A stretch of 64,000 bases of DNA from Ephemerocybe angulata (lineage: Eukaryota > Basidiomycota > Agaricomycetes > Agaricales > Psathyrellaceae). Shown piece after piece: positions 1 to 12,114 of the stretch. The notes under the pieces are model-generated. The model searched no databases, was not told the origin of the DNA, and saw only the letters and a list, made by a program, of their open reading frames with translations. Each line of letters begins with the position of its first letter. Position 1 is the first letter of the stretch. The translations under genes and the position numbers were made by a program. Location of the stretch: the NCBI GenBank assembly GCA_013368325.1, contig JAACJK010000017.1:1-64000 (forward strand), given 5' to 3'.

Positions 1-1043
1 TTCAAAGACTTCTAGAACACGAAAGGTCGCCGCTGACTTCGGATTGATTGTTGTCGCAGGATACAGCCTTCGTTCCAGAAGCTGATCTACTTGACCTTTC
101 GTGGACGCACCACAGGTGCAGAAATCAATGCCAACCGAGTGAACACCGTCGGTGTCGATTATAGTAAAGTCGTCTCCCCAGGCTGTGTCTGGCATCGGGC
201 ATATCTCACCTGAGACGTGCCCAAGCTGAAGGCGGAGCCCCAAGGTCTTGAGTGAAGTTTTGGCAAAATAGTGACCGTTCCACTTCTGAATGGAACAAGC
301 GGGGCTTATATGAGTAGAATGTGTCATCCGTTGATTCAAAAATAGCTCACCTGAATTCGATGGAGCGGTTGATGTGAGTGGGTCGCCTTGGTGCAAGCAC
401 CACACATGAGGCTTGTATTATCGCAGCTCAGACAGCGATATTCTGCTTGAGATCAGTCTTACACTGGAGGCAGGTATCCGGTGGACTGTTTCTCGGCCTT
501 CCAAACAGAGAAGGCGGACCAGGTACATGTCAATGTGCTTAGTCCATTCATGTTTGGCTCGATCCTGCCTTGGGGTCAGTATAGTCACTGAGAAATAAAA
601 GCCACACACTCCTTGGCCCGTAGGTCTTTTTGTGGGCTCATCTGAGTGCGTAAGCCCTTCGGGGTCCTCCCCAGGAGGCCTCATGTCTTTCTCGAGGAAA
701 CTATCAATATACGCTGGGTCCCAACCATTCTGCTCGCCCGCATCGATCCACGTTGCAAGTATCTCCTCCGTGGTTCGTGTGTCATTGACTGTGGCATCAG
801 GTGCACACATCCCTGAAACGGAAGCCTGCTGCGTTTCTAATTGAACCCTCCGAGATCCCGACTCTTGAGTTTCCTAGTCTGCAGGGTGCGAGACGTTGTC
901 AATTGAGAGTCGATAATGGGTGGGGGAGCGTCAAGTGTTGTGGGCGTATATGCTGACATCTTTATCTTGGTATTCTTACCCATTTTTCTTGAGTCCTTAG
1001 GCATGGTTTGGTGAAAGAGGGGCAATGACCGGTGACGTTGCAT
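1..1043 (-). pseudogene. KDZ-type transposase, N-terminal part with CxC2 cysteine cluster, decayed and cut by window edge
   Basis: The minus strand encodes the start of a KDZ (Kyakuja/Dileera/Zisupton) transposase. Near 440-350 it reads a zinc-binding cluster (YRCLSCDN, CGAC, then H-x3-H in ATHSHQPLH). After a 65-nt intron with GTGAGC donor and TTCAG acceptor, it continues WNGHYFAKTSLKTLGL, then DGVHSVGIDFCTCGAS, QLLERRLYPATT and SAATFRVLEVF. This order is typical of the CxC2 domain found at the N-terminus of these transposases. The upstream part (about 810-470) is acidic and unremarkable, with a likely 45-nt intron near 595. The frame must change at least twice, between the first CxxC (TCLQC) and the second (YRCLSC) and near 850, so this copy is probably inactive. 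The catalytic domain lies outside the window. Family call is solid; the pseudogene call rests on hand translation. Confidence 0.72.
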
Positions 1044-1302
1044 TGGTGCGCTCGGCGCAGACTTTCAGAAATCAATGTCCGGCCAGGTCGGCCTAGGATA
1101 GCTTTGACCATCGCCCACTCCTACACTTACCAAAACGTTACACTACAATCACCGGGACTTCAAACCCTTCCTCGATGGGAAGAAATGCAAAATATTTTAC
1201 TTTGGAGGAGAAAAGAAAGCCCGAAGGAGCCGACGTGCAGCCTTGGCGCTTAGACCAGAGTAAGCACTGCGCAGGATATGGCCATTATGACCACGCTGAC
1301 AT

Positions 1303-1806
1303 ATGCCCAGGGTTGTGGCGAAGAGAAAAGCCGAAAACCACCGACAATACATACGAACCAAGCCGCCACCTATCCTCCCCGACGCCGTCTTGCGACATGC
1401 TCGAATGGAGATACCATGCTCAAGATCGAAGCCACTACTCGAGCGTTTCATTCACGGTGAAGATATGCTCGTCCTCGATGCCGTTGAGCTCAGCCCAAGC
1501 TGCTTTGCAGCCCTCGCAGGATTACCTCCATACCCCACATCCCTCACATCCCTTGAAAGCTTTGAAGATATATATGGGCCCATATCTGCGGCGCTACACG
1601 GATACCTGATTCATCGCTACCGAGGGCAACTAGAGGATAGGATGAAGCAAATGCACGAGATGAAGGATGTCGAAGTCAAGGAGGACCTCTGGGGTACATA
1701 TTGCTTCCTCACAGCAAAGCGCAGAGACTTTATCTCTGTCTTGGGGCGCACTCCTGTCATGCAGTATACCCCCACCCAGTGCATTGTGTTCACCAACACT
1801 TTGTGA
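1303..1806 (+). CDS. Uncharacterised protein, 167 aa
   Basis: An uninterrupted reading frame of 167 codons with no recognised domain. The N-terminus is basic (MPRVVAKRKAENHRQ), the middle is hydrophobic and loop-like (LDAVELSPSCFAALAGLPPY), and the end is charged (EDRMKQMHEMKDVEVKED). No signal peptide or membrane segment is visible. The start is uncertain: the frame could begin in an upstream exon, because other open stretches run from 1175. It may be a fragment of a larger gene next to the decayed transposon on its left. Coding status rests mainly on length and composition. Confidence 0.35.
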   Translation: MPRVVAKRKAENHRQYIRTKPPPILPDAVLRHARMEIPCSRSKPLLERFIHGEDMLVLDAVELSPSCFAALAGLPPYPTSLTSLESFEDIYGPISAALHGYLIHRYRGQLEDRMKQMHEMKDVEVKEDLWGTYCFLTAKRRDFISVLGRTPVMQYTPTQCIVFTNTL

Positions 1807-3079
1807 ATATCACGGTTGCTCAAGTACGAAGCCGAGGATTTGGTAGCGCTGGACTCTAGTCGTAGTAACCTACTTCGAGTACGCACTGATCGCTTGTGGG
1901 ACTTAGGCAATTTCTATCGCTGACACTGTACATTACTACTTATGACTATGCAAAGGTGCCCTCAGGGTGAAAGGCGTGCACGGCGTGGCTCGTTGATGCT
2001 GAGCCAGTGGCGGAACACAACATCAACCTCTAACCCCCAGCGTAGCAGCCGTTTTCGCTCATTATGTTCCCGGTGCTCGTCGGTATTTTCCGTCAGAATT
2101 TGCCGGACCAGCTAGACTAGGTATCAGCCCATAGCACTACTAGCAGGTTATGTTACCTACCTCTCTCTCCTCTCTTAAGTACTTAGTCATATCCCGCCCT
2201 TTACGGCGGCCTGGCCAACGCTGCGTCCAATAATCAAAGAAGTCGTCAAGCCACGCGGCTCCTCGATCAGCCTTCACGGCTTCGCCAAAATCATTGGCGT
2301 TCTCGACCAAGATGATCATTTGTACCGGATCGGGACGAGGTAGTGACTACTGATTGAAGATCAGAACTTAGCGGATCATCCCATTGCATTGAAACTGACC
2401 GTGGACATGGTTATGAGGCTTTAAGTCAAAGGTAAAAACATAAGAGAGTGGGGACTTTATACTGCGGTGTTGCTTATAAGGGTATGCATCTATTCAATGA
2501 CATAATACTTACGCAATAGCGGGACTTCGCAACTATTCGCGAGCGTGAGTTGTCTATTCGACTCGTATTCGACACTAAGGTCGAAAGAATTAAGGTCCCG
2601 AGCCACGCAGAACCAGCCACTTGAACAAACTTAAGCGGATGACGGAGCTCACTTCGGTCTTCTATTTGAGTTAAGTGGCACCTTCCAGGAGAGGCGGAGT
2701 GCCCGGTATAGGTGCATTTGCTGGCGGGTATCGACGGAAGGACGTCAGCGGATGATGTAGATGCACCAGCCCGCTTCACGCGCCCCCTGTCAACGAGCAT
2801 TCCATTGCCGGGTTGGGAAAAGAAGAGAAGCTGGGACACGTTCCCAGCTTCTAGTGCGATTGACTCACAGCCCTGTCAATGAGTCCGGGCAACTTAGAGC
2901 GCGTAAGCGCTCAGGCAATCTTATCAATGCAAAGGGTACAGAAAGGTGGGATTGGCGAGATGGGAGAATGTGTAGATACAAGATGTACAAGAAAAAAAAT
3001 CTACACATTATACACTGCGCGGTCCATGGCTTTTGAGTGCGCGAGAGCGCGCGGGGTCGGGAGTGATGCTAAATTTGGA
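1807..3079. other. Intergenic, no supported gene
   Basis: No convincing coding region. Short open frames on either strand lack recognisable motifs and flanking splice signals. Only the region next to 3080 can be assigned, as the 3' side of the following minus-strand gene. Confidence 0.5.
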
Positions 3080-3667
3080 TTAGCGCTGGCTACGACGAAC
3101 ACGGCGGGAGGCCTGAGGCCCGTAGAGGGTTTCGAAGAGGGGGGCGTCGGACATCGACACAGTGCGGTTGAGGTAGCGGTCGAAGTCGAACTCGCCGCTG
3201 AACACGATCTTGCGCAGACACGCGCGGAGCCTGACAAGGCCTCGTTGGGAAGAGGTGGCGTCGACGATGGAGGGGACGCCCGACCTGCGCGAACGGATGG
3301 CGAGCCTGAGCGAGGAGTGGATGACGCGCTTTTGGAACTGTGTAAGTAGGGAAAAATGGACAATAACGACGACTCACATCGCGGTATGCCATCTCAAAGA
3401 GAGCGCGGTCAGTGTTTGGGGGTGTGGCAGGGAGAGCGCGGACTAGGAGCCAACGGTTCCAGAACACGCGCCAGTGGATCTCGGTTGACCCTCGTGCTAA
3501 CAAAGTCTCGTTGTATCCGATGGCGCCGACTATGAAGTCGGCGACACATACCGCGGACCAGCCTTCATCTAGCAGAGCGGTGATGGCTAAGGCAAGGCCT
3601 AGGGGGACGTAGGGTGAGAGGGGAAAAAATGAAGACTGGGAAACGACTAACTGGAGGCCAATGGCAT
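3080..3667 (-). CDS. Uncharacterised alpha-helical protein, three exons
   Basis: Exons at 3652-3667, 3378-3598 and 3080-3337 join to 165 codons in one frame; introns are 53 and 40 nt with GT/AG ends. The protein starts MPLASSLALAITALLDEGW, continues VADFIVGAIGYNETLLARG and WRVFWNRWLLVRALP, and ends in a basic tail (QASRRVRRSQR). The first third is hydrophobic and could be a membrane-associated helix. No family recognised. The first exon is only 16 nt and the start is the least certain part: a coding-looking stretch in another frame lies just upstream (VQLQILLLPNLTPHIQ), so an alternative 5' exon is possible. The two main exons and the 40-nt intron are well supported by frame continuity. Confidence 0.6.
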
Positions 3668-4798
3668 GTTGGATATGAGGTGTGAGGTTGGGTAGCAAGA
3701 GGATCTGGAGTTGTACGCATTCCCCAGGTCGAGTTAAATATTGGATCTAAAGAAGGACGACAGGGATTGCCAAATATATCCATCCCCGATCCCAAATCTG
3801 ATGTTTCCCGATTTGGATGGCGTGCGAGCCAATCGCGATGTACAAACGGGTTCTCTGAGTTTCGCGCAAACATAGATATTGATATTCCATGGCATCCTGT
3901 TGTGCGATAACAGTCTTATCGGTCGCAAAATATATGGATTGCGCATATGTTTGAATTAGGTATACATCAATGTCCAGGAAATGATATTTATAGCATCACT
4001 AAGAAATGCAACGATTCGACTTGAAATGCCCATAGTCAACTCGATTGGAATGTCGACCTTTTGTATGCGGGTCAAATATAACTATATATATAGGTTACAA
4101 AACTATAGAATATCGTTGAACTGACCTCTTGAAGATGATAAGGCCAAGCAATGACTCGTGCGACCACTTGGATGCTCCGAAACCCATATGTTGGCGTCCT
4201 GCGATTCACGCGAGCTTAACCGGTGCCCTCTCGACTGCACGATGCACCTTGAATGAAATAAATGGCATGGTGGTTCTCAGCTACATCCCAGAGCCCAGCA
4301 AATACAGCCAACGTAGTCCCCAATCCCATCTCGAGCCCATGGTATTGCCGAGATCCCAAAGTCGCGAACATGACCTCTTGTCTGTTAGTCTCTCGAGTTC
4401 TGCTCAACGGACGCGTTGAGAAACATCCTTACAGACATGAATTGGGCTTCAATCACCATTTGAAGGTTTTACTTTACAGTATAACGCTATATTATGCCTG
4501 CTGATCCCTTGTCTGCTCCTCCAAACCTGAGAAATCGCTAAGTCCTCTGACCTCGGTTATTGCCGGCTGCGGAGTCCCAATGTCATCGCTGCCGAGATAG
4601 GATGCCGAACGGGCGCCTAAATCCCAGAACCTCGAATATCTCATCCAAAAACTCAATAAAATGTGCCTTGCGATACTCATAACGTCGGAGACACACACAT
4701 ATGTATATATTGGCACGGGGGTAGCAAAAGTACAAGTACGAGTCGCACAGCAAAACACATAGTCGAGCAAAGTCCTTCAAGTCCCGAGAATTGCGATT
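3668..4798. other. Intergenic, one possible orphan exon
   Basis: A minus-strand open stretch at 4216-4407 reads EMGLGTTLAVFAGLWDVAEN and could be a lone exon, but no consistent flanking exons were found. The rest is AT-rich with no recognised feature. Confidence 0.35.
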
Positions 4799-6055
4799 CT
4801 AGACGTAAGCCACAATGCCCCGGTTGAAAGCCACCTCGTACGCCTGGAAGGCAGCCTCGAGGCTGCGATGGCGGCTGAAGCTGGCCGATGCCACTCCGGT
4901 TACGTAGGGCGAGGTGTTCTGCCTGCGGGAATGTCCAGCCATATAGAAGCAAATTAATAGAAGTTCGACTTACCATCCTCCGTATATTCCAACACGAACA
5001 CCCTTGGTAATCGCATAGTAACGCTCTTCTATTTGGAGAGAACAAATTAGATCTTTAGAAGCAGAAGCCGTAGTAGAAGACTTACCTCCATACCCAGTGA
5101 AGACGGCGTTCAAGGGCTGGGGCGGGGTCTGAGGGGTTGCACTGTTCGGACCAAGGGAGTGGAACCCGGGGATCACCGTGGAGATAGGGTAGGGACCCAG
5201 GCCAGCAGCAGCAGTGACGACCCCAGTGAGAGCGGCGACGGCGCTGGTCGGGACGTTAGGGGCGACGGGGGCTGCAGCTTGAGCAGCAGGGGGAACAGCT
5301 CCAACCACGGGTATAGCGATAGGGGCAGGGACAGCAGTGGCATTGGTGCCCGTGACAATGGCTGGGGCAGAGGTAGCTGGAGTGGGAGAAATGGTGAGTG
5401 CGGCGATGTTTGGGACGGTGGCGGCCGCGGCAGGGGGCGCGGCTCCAGCGGAGCCTGGGAGAATCGAAGCACTAGCGCCACTAGTCTGCGCGGAAGGAAG
5501 CGCGGGAAGCGCGCCTGAGTAGGGAAGACCATGAAATGAGCACCGAGCTTCTGGAAATGACTCGAGCTATACGCACCATGAGTCACAAGGCTTGGAATGA
5601 TTCCCCCGTCGTCCTCAACTTTCACATCATCATCTTCCTCTGCGTTCACCTCGACATCAGACTCGTCCTCTGAGTCGGACGGAGGAGGCGCGTTTGGAAC
5701 CATCAAAAACCCAGCGCCCTCACACACATTACAGGTCTCAGGATCTAATGCGGAGATTGGTCAAATATGCACATAATGAAAAGAAGGAACCGAAAGAAGC
5801 AACTGAGCGGAGGAGAGAGAAGAAGAGCTAGGAGAGAAGAGAAGCTTACGGTACTCGTACTCTTGCTGAGCGGCGGCATTGATCATAAGGCGACCTAGTT
5901 GTATTGGTTAGATTGAGTATTCTAGTGTGTGCAGTGGAGTACCTACGCAGATCAATGGCGCGAATCATCGAGGTCAGCATGTCTCTCATCGGCAAAGAGA
6001 GCCGCAGGCCGCGGCCCGTGCTCCTCTCCTTGTTGGTGTTAGACTCGTTGGCCAT
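4799..6055 (-). CDS. RNase H1 N-terminal-like (viroplasmin-fold) domain protein, 309 aa, six exons
   Basis: Exons 5947-6055, 5850-5894, 5577-5744, 5086-5514, 4974-5028 and 4799-4922 sum to 310 codons including the stop, all with GT-AG introns of 50-105 nt. The protein starts MANESNTNKE, has a short Cys motif (ETCNVCEGAGFL), an acidic stretch (SDSEDESDVEV), a long Ala/Pro/Thr-rich linker, and ends with the domain: ERYYAITKGVRVGIYGGW, then YVTGVASASFSRHRSLEAAF and a short tail. This is the small RNA/DNA-hybrid-binding fold found at the N-terminus of RNase H1. Here it is C-terminal and no RNase H catalytic domain follows, an arrangement common in Agaricomycetes. The domain is built from three exons, which argues for a spliced host gene. 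A role in nucleic-acid binding is inferred from the family only. Confidence 0.8.
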
Positions 6056-6324
6056 AGAATAGAAGACGGAGGGATGGTTGCTAGGTTCGACTATGGGAGG
6101 GCGGATATAGTGTTGGACAGGATGTACGCTACTAAGAAGGACTTTATAGATATCCGCCCTGTATTGATATCTGTTTACTCTGAGATACACTGAGATATGC
6201 TTTCGAAGGCGCAAATTTGACACTACTAGCTAGACTTTGGATTGTCGGACGCGAATAGTCCTCGTAGGGCATGTATGTTCCGTTAAGGATGTGCTTATCC
6301 ATATGCGATTGAAGTCATCATGGT

Positions 6325-9300
6325 GTGAGGGGACTTCAAATTATTCAAGTAGTGCAAGGTCGAGCCGTGACCGTTCCTGCCAAGGTCCTCAAGGCGATCT
6401 ACTCTCCCCGCACTCGGGGCCCCAAGGCGTATGAAGCATATTCAAAGTTGTATCCCGACGAAGTTCGCGCAGCTGTCGATGTGCGATGTGAAGAGCTGGG
6501 TATTACTGGTAAGAAAAAGCTCAAGCTTTGGCATGGCGTCTGCCAGGAGCTCTATTCCAAAGCGACGGATGACAAGCTGAAAGCGGTGGACGACTATGTC
6601 GATTTGATGGGCAATCAGAAGGACAATGACGACGAAGTTGAGCTTTCTCCCAAGGATCGACAAAGGCATGTCGATTCAATTTAATTTTTGGCCGGTACTC
6701 TAACATGTGCATAGACATATCAATCTCCTCCCTGCAATTCTGAAAGCCGTCGTTGATCCTCCGGTTCGTAAAGCTGGTTTGATGGCTCTTGTCACCCTTG
6801 TCGGGCCGGTCCCGGACTCTAGTGGGAAGATCTCGGCATGGACGTATGTGTCCGCTTTTTTTCAATGATATCCACTTAGCTTACCATATGTTTCTCGCAT
6901 TGTCTAGCCTTCAATTCGGTGACAAGGAGGACACCCCTTTGTTCTCGTCTTCTTGGGTTGACCATGATAGACTGTATGTTGAGGCGGTCGCTCGCTTTGC
7001 GAAACGCCACGTATTTGGTACGTTGACTCTCGGTGGTTTCGCATATCTCTCCTCTGACTCGACCACTGTGCAGTGTCTGAGCCAGCTTCTCTGCAATCGG
7101 GAGATCCAGATCCACAGCAGAGTACGTATTTGGATCCCTCTGTTCCAAGCCTGCGGACTGAACTTATCGTTACCAGGTAAAAGCACGGCAACAGCAAATT
7201 CCGCTCGCGCTTCGCCGACCTCAGCTTCCTCAGTGACATCGGGGTCTTCTGAATCCGATGACCTGTCTATTTTGAGCTCATCCGCTGGTACTAGTCTCCC
7301 CTGCGAGGATGGATCTAAGGCTTCAGAGAACGACAGTATTTCTTATTCTAGCCCTTCCGCGGGTAACGATCTCCTTCCTTCGAATGAACATGGATGCTCT
7401 CATTCCCCAAACGGGCCTTCTCTGCGCTTGCCCAGTCCGCCTCGAATTCCGCAACACCTGCTTTCTGCTATCAGTACGGATCAAACTGGGGGTCGTTCCT
7501 GGACTTCGGGGCTCTCAACCTCGTATCCTACATTCTCTGGACCGCTCGAGTCCCTTACCGGTGCAGAATGTAAGTGCCCTCATGTTATTTGAATATGGGT
7601 TTCGCTCATGTATCGCTAGATTGGTCTGACTTGTCCAAAATTTCCTTGGGTCCAAACGGAACCCCACCTCTATCCGAATCACACTTGAACACTGGCTCAA
7701 ACTTTCTCGACGTGAATTTGACAGATGACATCCCGCTCACTTGCCACGCAGCAGCCACATCCGCGCCTACCTTCGCGCCGGGTATGCTAGAATCCTCTCC
7801 TCCCTTCTTTCCTACCCACAATTTCGACATGTCACAGCCTCCAGTGGAGCCAACGGTCGCTTCACCCATGCGCTCTGCTGCTTCCACCTCCATCCCGCCT
7901 TCTTCTCAGCCTGAATTTGGGCTTAGTGCAACATCTGTAATTCGGTCCCCCTTTGCAACCGTCGCTCCGCCCGCGCACTCCACCACTTTTACCTCCCTCC
8001 CGCCCCCTTCTCAGCCTTCTCAGCGCGGGTTCGAGCCTAAGTCAACATCTGGAAGTCCGCAATCCCTGTCAACCGTCACTTCACCCGCGCGCTCCACAGC
8101 TCTGACCTCCCTTCCGCCCTCTTCTCAGCCTTCCATCGCTTCTCCCGCGCACTCCGCTGCTTCCACCCCCCTCCCGCATTCTTCTCAGTCTTCTAATCCT
8201 GGGTTCGAGCCTAAGTTAACATCTGGAAATCTGCCGCCCCAGTCACCAGTCGCTTCGCCCACGTGCTCCACTGCTTCCACCTCCATTCCGAATTCTTCTC
8301 AACCCGGCGTTGAGCTGAATTCGTCCTCTGAATCTCGGCTCCCCAACGTCACTTCGCCTGCACACTCAATCATCTCCACTCCACCTTCCTCCCAGGCCAC
8401 CCTCGAGGCGATATCGGCGTCTGGTGTTCGGTCGCCCAATTCAACTTCCACTCTGCCCACCGATCTCGAGCCTAGCTCTCCTTCTTCGCGTGTGATCATC
8501 GATCCTAGTCCTCGGCCTCAAGAGCCTCTGCCAGTCCCAGATTCCATCTCGAACACACAGGCAACACCTTCGTCTAACATTTCGACTTCTGCCGAGTCAT
8601 CAGCCGATCAGCCTGCCAACTTAGAGGGTCCGTCGGCTGCGCAGGAGTCGACGGCTATCCACTCAAACGCTGTGAGTCATGCCCCCTCTCAAGTGCCTGA
8701 TCCTAGCTCCGCGGGAGTGGGTGGCGTTCGTCGATCCAAGAGAATGCCCGCCCCCTCTTTAACTCGAGAGAGACTGCAGCAAATTGGGACCAACACCCTC
8801 TTCTACTCTGCGCCTGTGGCGAAGAACCTGGCTGCCCCTCCCGGCGACCCTGGATGGTACACGGCAGCGATGGCTGACTTGAGTGATACTAACCTTGGTG
8901 CTGTGTGGGGTAACCTTGTCGGGAAGTGGGACACACTGGAACGAGGTCTTGGTTTCGGTGCTCATGCGAAGGTATAGTCGACTTAATGCCTCATTGTAGA
9001 GTTACTTCTGACCATCCTCATCCTTTCAGGGAGCACTGCCGGTGAGGGACCGACCTGAAGAGTGGGCTAAATGGACAGCCAAGGGTTCGCATGGAGCACG
9101 TAATCACGCACGACCGCCCTTCATCGACGACCCCTCCGACATCGGCATAGCGATCATGCGATGGTGGAAGTCCTTTCAGCCCCTTTTTCGTGCTTCCGAC
9201 GGCATTCTACCAGCCCCCATCTACGACGATCCCCTCCCCGTATCCGATGCATGGACTTACGTTCGAAGATCGGGTCCGAGTGGAACGGTGTCTCTCATGA

Positions 9301-9586
9301 TGCTCATGTTATGGTGGGGTCGGGCAGCTGCTCCAGGCCCTGAGTTATATAGAGACGACTCACGCGACAGTTGGAAGGGTTTGGTTGAGGACGTGAGCAA
9401 GTGCTTTGACACGCTCATCGCAACCAATCCCTACCGTGGCGTGAAGCGATCTGCCGATGAGAACATCCCGCCCCCTTCTACTTCAGAATCTCGGTCTAAA
9501 AGGTGTGTGTTTCCCAGTAGATTGTATTTGGCTTAGACCTCTGGATGATTACTCAACTCTTAGTCTTTGTTAGGTCCCGACGTTGA
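6325..9586 (+). CDS. Large Ser/Pro-rich protein of a multicopy Agaricomycete family, about 950 codons, eight exons
   Basis: Exons 6325-6665, 6715-6843, 6908-7017, 7074-7121, 7177-7569, 7620-8971, 9030-9502 and 9574-9586 total 2859 nt, exactly 953 codons in one frame. The N-terminal part is compact (VTVPAKVLKAIY, ELGITGKKKLKLWHG). The middle is a low-complexity Ser/Thr/Pro region with loose repeats of the type SPARSTALTSLPPSSQP (about 7800-8500). The C-terminal part (APPGDPGWYTAAMADL, VGKWDTLERGLGFG, IAIMRWWKSFQP, GPSGTVSLMMLMLWWG) matches, from memory, an uncharacterised family present in many copies in mushroom genomes, ending in a KRSRR tail that could be a nuclear signal. The first intron has a GC donor. 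No ATG is in frame at the 5' end, so an upstream exon is missing and the start is a placeholder. Function unknown. Confidence 0.72.
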
Positions 9587-10518
9587 TGTCGATGATCCAC
9601 TCTGTTGTATCCTGGTGATGCGACAACCACAGTCTTTACGTGATCCTTTCCTTCACCTCTTCCGCATCCTCCGCACGAGGCGTCCCTGACCCTACTCCAA
9701 AAGATTTTCCTGACCCTTTTTGTTCACTCTGCCTGTTATGACTCATCGTCTCATTCTGTGTTACCTTTCGATCCATACCCTGTTCCACGCTCTCATTGTG
9801 ATTCGGACATTCTGTCTTTCCATCCCCCACTCCCCTCTCCACGATTCGGACATTCTGACTTTCCATCCCCCACTCCCCTCCCCACTCAATTCTTTCTGAT
9901 CCTTCCTCTCGATCTGGTTACCGTCCTCATGCAGCTTGCTGCCTGTTACGTCGCATTTTCCTTTCCCCCATGGACTTAGACCTTTCTGTAAATCGAGGAC
10001 TGTACATGTGTTTGCCTCGTGTTCATTCTCTGTATACGTGCCCTTGTGTTGCCCTGTCGCCTGTATTGTAAATACCTTTCCCGTGCCCACATATTCAATG
10101 GAAAATGTGTGCACATGAAAAATTCCTGCAGCTAAGTTCAAGCGGAGGTTTGGCAGAGGTTAGTCAGATCATGTTTTTTTTTTTTTTCATTGTGGTACTC
10201 TCTGTGTTTCGAATAAGTCCGGCCAACTGGTGCAACAGAGACGTCACAGAAAGAGAGGGGACTTCTCGCCCTCAGTAGGGTGGTGACTTGGTACATGCTG
10301 CGTCGCGGATCCATCGTCCGTGGTGTATGGGCTGAGTATCGTCTCTGGGGGTCCCTGTAATGCACCGCACGAGGCAGGTGATGTATAGTGCAACTTGGTG
10401 CATCATGTTGTGCGCGGTCTGCGGTGTGTCAAATGACCAGTAGTCTATCCCCCTGTAGTGCTTGTGCCGTCCGTGGTGCTAGGCGTGGCGCATGGTGTGT
10501 CGCGTTGTGTTTGTCGTC
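9587..10518. other. Gene-poor, T/C-rich then G/T-rich DNA
   Basis: Low-complexity sequence with a short T run near 10175. A minus-strand open frame of 126 codons (9761-10141) overlaps the 43-bp tandem repeat and is judged a by-product of it. No gene supported. Confidence 0.45.
9801..9886. repeat. 43-bp tandem duplication
   Basis: Two head-to-tail units, each beginning ATTCGGACATTCTG and ending in CCCACTCCCCT plus a few bases. Nearly identical, so probably recent. Confidence 0.8.
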
Positions 10519-10836
10519 CGTGGTGTATGGACCGTGGTCGGTGCGTTGTATGTGGCTTGTAGTGTATAGTGCGTCGGGCGTAGTTTGTGGGACTTGGTCG
10601 TGCGTGGTGCACGCGCGGGGTGCCCGTGGTGTATGGACCGTGGTCGGTGCGTTGTATGTGGGTAGTAGTGTATAGTGCGTCAGGCGTAGTTTGTGGGACT
10701 TGGTCGTGCGTGGTGCACGCGCGGGGTGCCCGTGGTGTATGGAGGTTGGTCGGTGCGTTGTACGTGGGTAGTAGTGTATAGTGCGTCAGGCGTAGTTTGT
10801 GGGACTTGGTCGTGCGTGGTGCACGGGCGTGGTGTC
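10519..10836. repeat. Minisatellite, three 106-bp units
   Basis: The start CGTGGTGTATGG recurs at 10519, 10625 and 10731, with a degenerate fourth start at 10837, giving an exact 106-bp period. Units are strongly G/T biased on the plus strand and contain GTAGTGTATAGTGCGTC. Related partial motifs (TGGTGCATCATG, GGTGTATGGAC) are scattered from about 10316 to 11780, so the array seems to have grown from a wider family of degenerate repeats. The open frames across the units are by-products of the repeat. Confidence 0.85.
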
Positions 10837-11344
10837 CGTGGCGTATGATAAATGTTCGTCTATTGCCTGGTTAGTGCGGGACACCGGCGCAGAGTTCACA
10901 GCGCAATTCCCATTCTAACGACAAGTCCCCAGCCTAAACAGTCCCTAAGACTCGCCGGATCTTGTGTTGCTTTGGGACGTTCTTGAAAGTCTCTTGCACC
11001 CCAGTATTCGTTTGGCCTCAATATGCGTCGTTCATTGCCCCCGCGAGAGGATACCGCTGTAGCGTCACGCCTGGAGCTGCAGCGACCCCAGCCTGTCGGC
11101 GTTCATATTGCAAAGTCCAACGGTGCATCGTGTGGTGTATGGACATCGGCCTGAGTAATTCCAAGTCCAATGGTGCATCATGGTGTATGGACGTTCAGGT
11201 TTATTGTCGAAGTGCGAGCACAATATGAATGGATCGGAGCACAAAATAAATGGATCGCGCTATGTACTCTGAACAATGGAAAGCCACATGCCAAAGACCG
11301 TTTTGTAAGATACCAGCGGCGGGTAATAAAATATATACATATGT

Positions 11345-11423
11345 AAAAAGTAGACACAAGCGGGGGTCGAACCAGCTCATTCGCGAGGCGAAAAAGAGCT
11401 CGTTACCGTTGGGCCAACCCAGC
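11345..11423 (-). other. tRNA-like / SINE-head-like segment with Pol III A and B boxes
   Basis: On the minus strand there is an A-box-like TGGCCCAACGGT (11416-11405), about 32 nt further a B-box-like GGTTCGACCCC (11373-11363), and a T5 tract (11349-11345) that would stop Pol III. The acceptor and D stems do not pair well by eye, so this is more likely a tRNA-derived SINE head or a decayed tRNA than a working tRNA gene. Confidence 0.35.
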
Positions 11424-12114
11424 GGTACAGTTTACCCCCATGGATATATTATGTACGCACTGGGGTTTCTTGGAGCACACGTAAGCTTGGGCGGTCAGCA
11501 ATTAGCAGGTCATAGTGCCGTTCTTGGACCGGGTGAATCGTATGTTCCCTGTCTCACTCGTGCATCAGGTCCAAAAACTAGTGAAACAGTGGCCATGGGC
11601 CTGCGCAGGAAGCACAGGGTTTGGAACAGATTTCCAGTGAACTGCAGAATTTATTTATGGAATACACCATTCCGTAGTGCATACAAAACATTCCGGTATA
11701 GTGCATCAAAGTGAAAATGGTGTATCATAATTAGGGGGTACATATGTCGACGCAGTGCATCACGCCCATGCACCATGCCATGGCTTTACCCCTATCTATT
11801 TAGGGCAGCGAGCAGCCGATCTCATCTTCGCTGTCCTCGATTAGTCCACTTCTCTGCCAGATACCCTTACTCCCATTTAGGTCTGTGCACTAGAAGTAGT
11901 TGGGATCAAGGTGAGGGCGGGATGGCGGGATGATCAGTTATAAATCCCGCCTGATGACGAGTTCATCACAACCACCACGGGGAAAAGGTCCTGATTAGGA
12001 TCATACACCACTTCCATGCACCGCGGGCCTCCCTTCTCTGCCAAATTATTCAAAGCCGAAGGTGCACCACACTCCCGTCATCAGTCGAAGCAGGTAGTGC
12101 AATATTTCGACACT

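Noticed and set aside
5159..5727. Gly/Ser-rich plus-strand and Pro/Leu-rich minus-strand frames
   Set aside because: They are shadows of the Ala/Pro/Thr linker exon of the RNase H1 N-terminal-like gene.
10388..10781. Open frames rich in Cys, Val and Trp
   Set aside because: They repeat every 106 bp with the minisatellite and are not independent genes.
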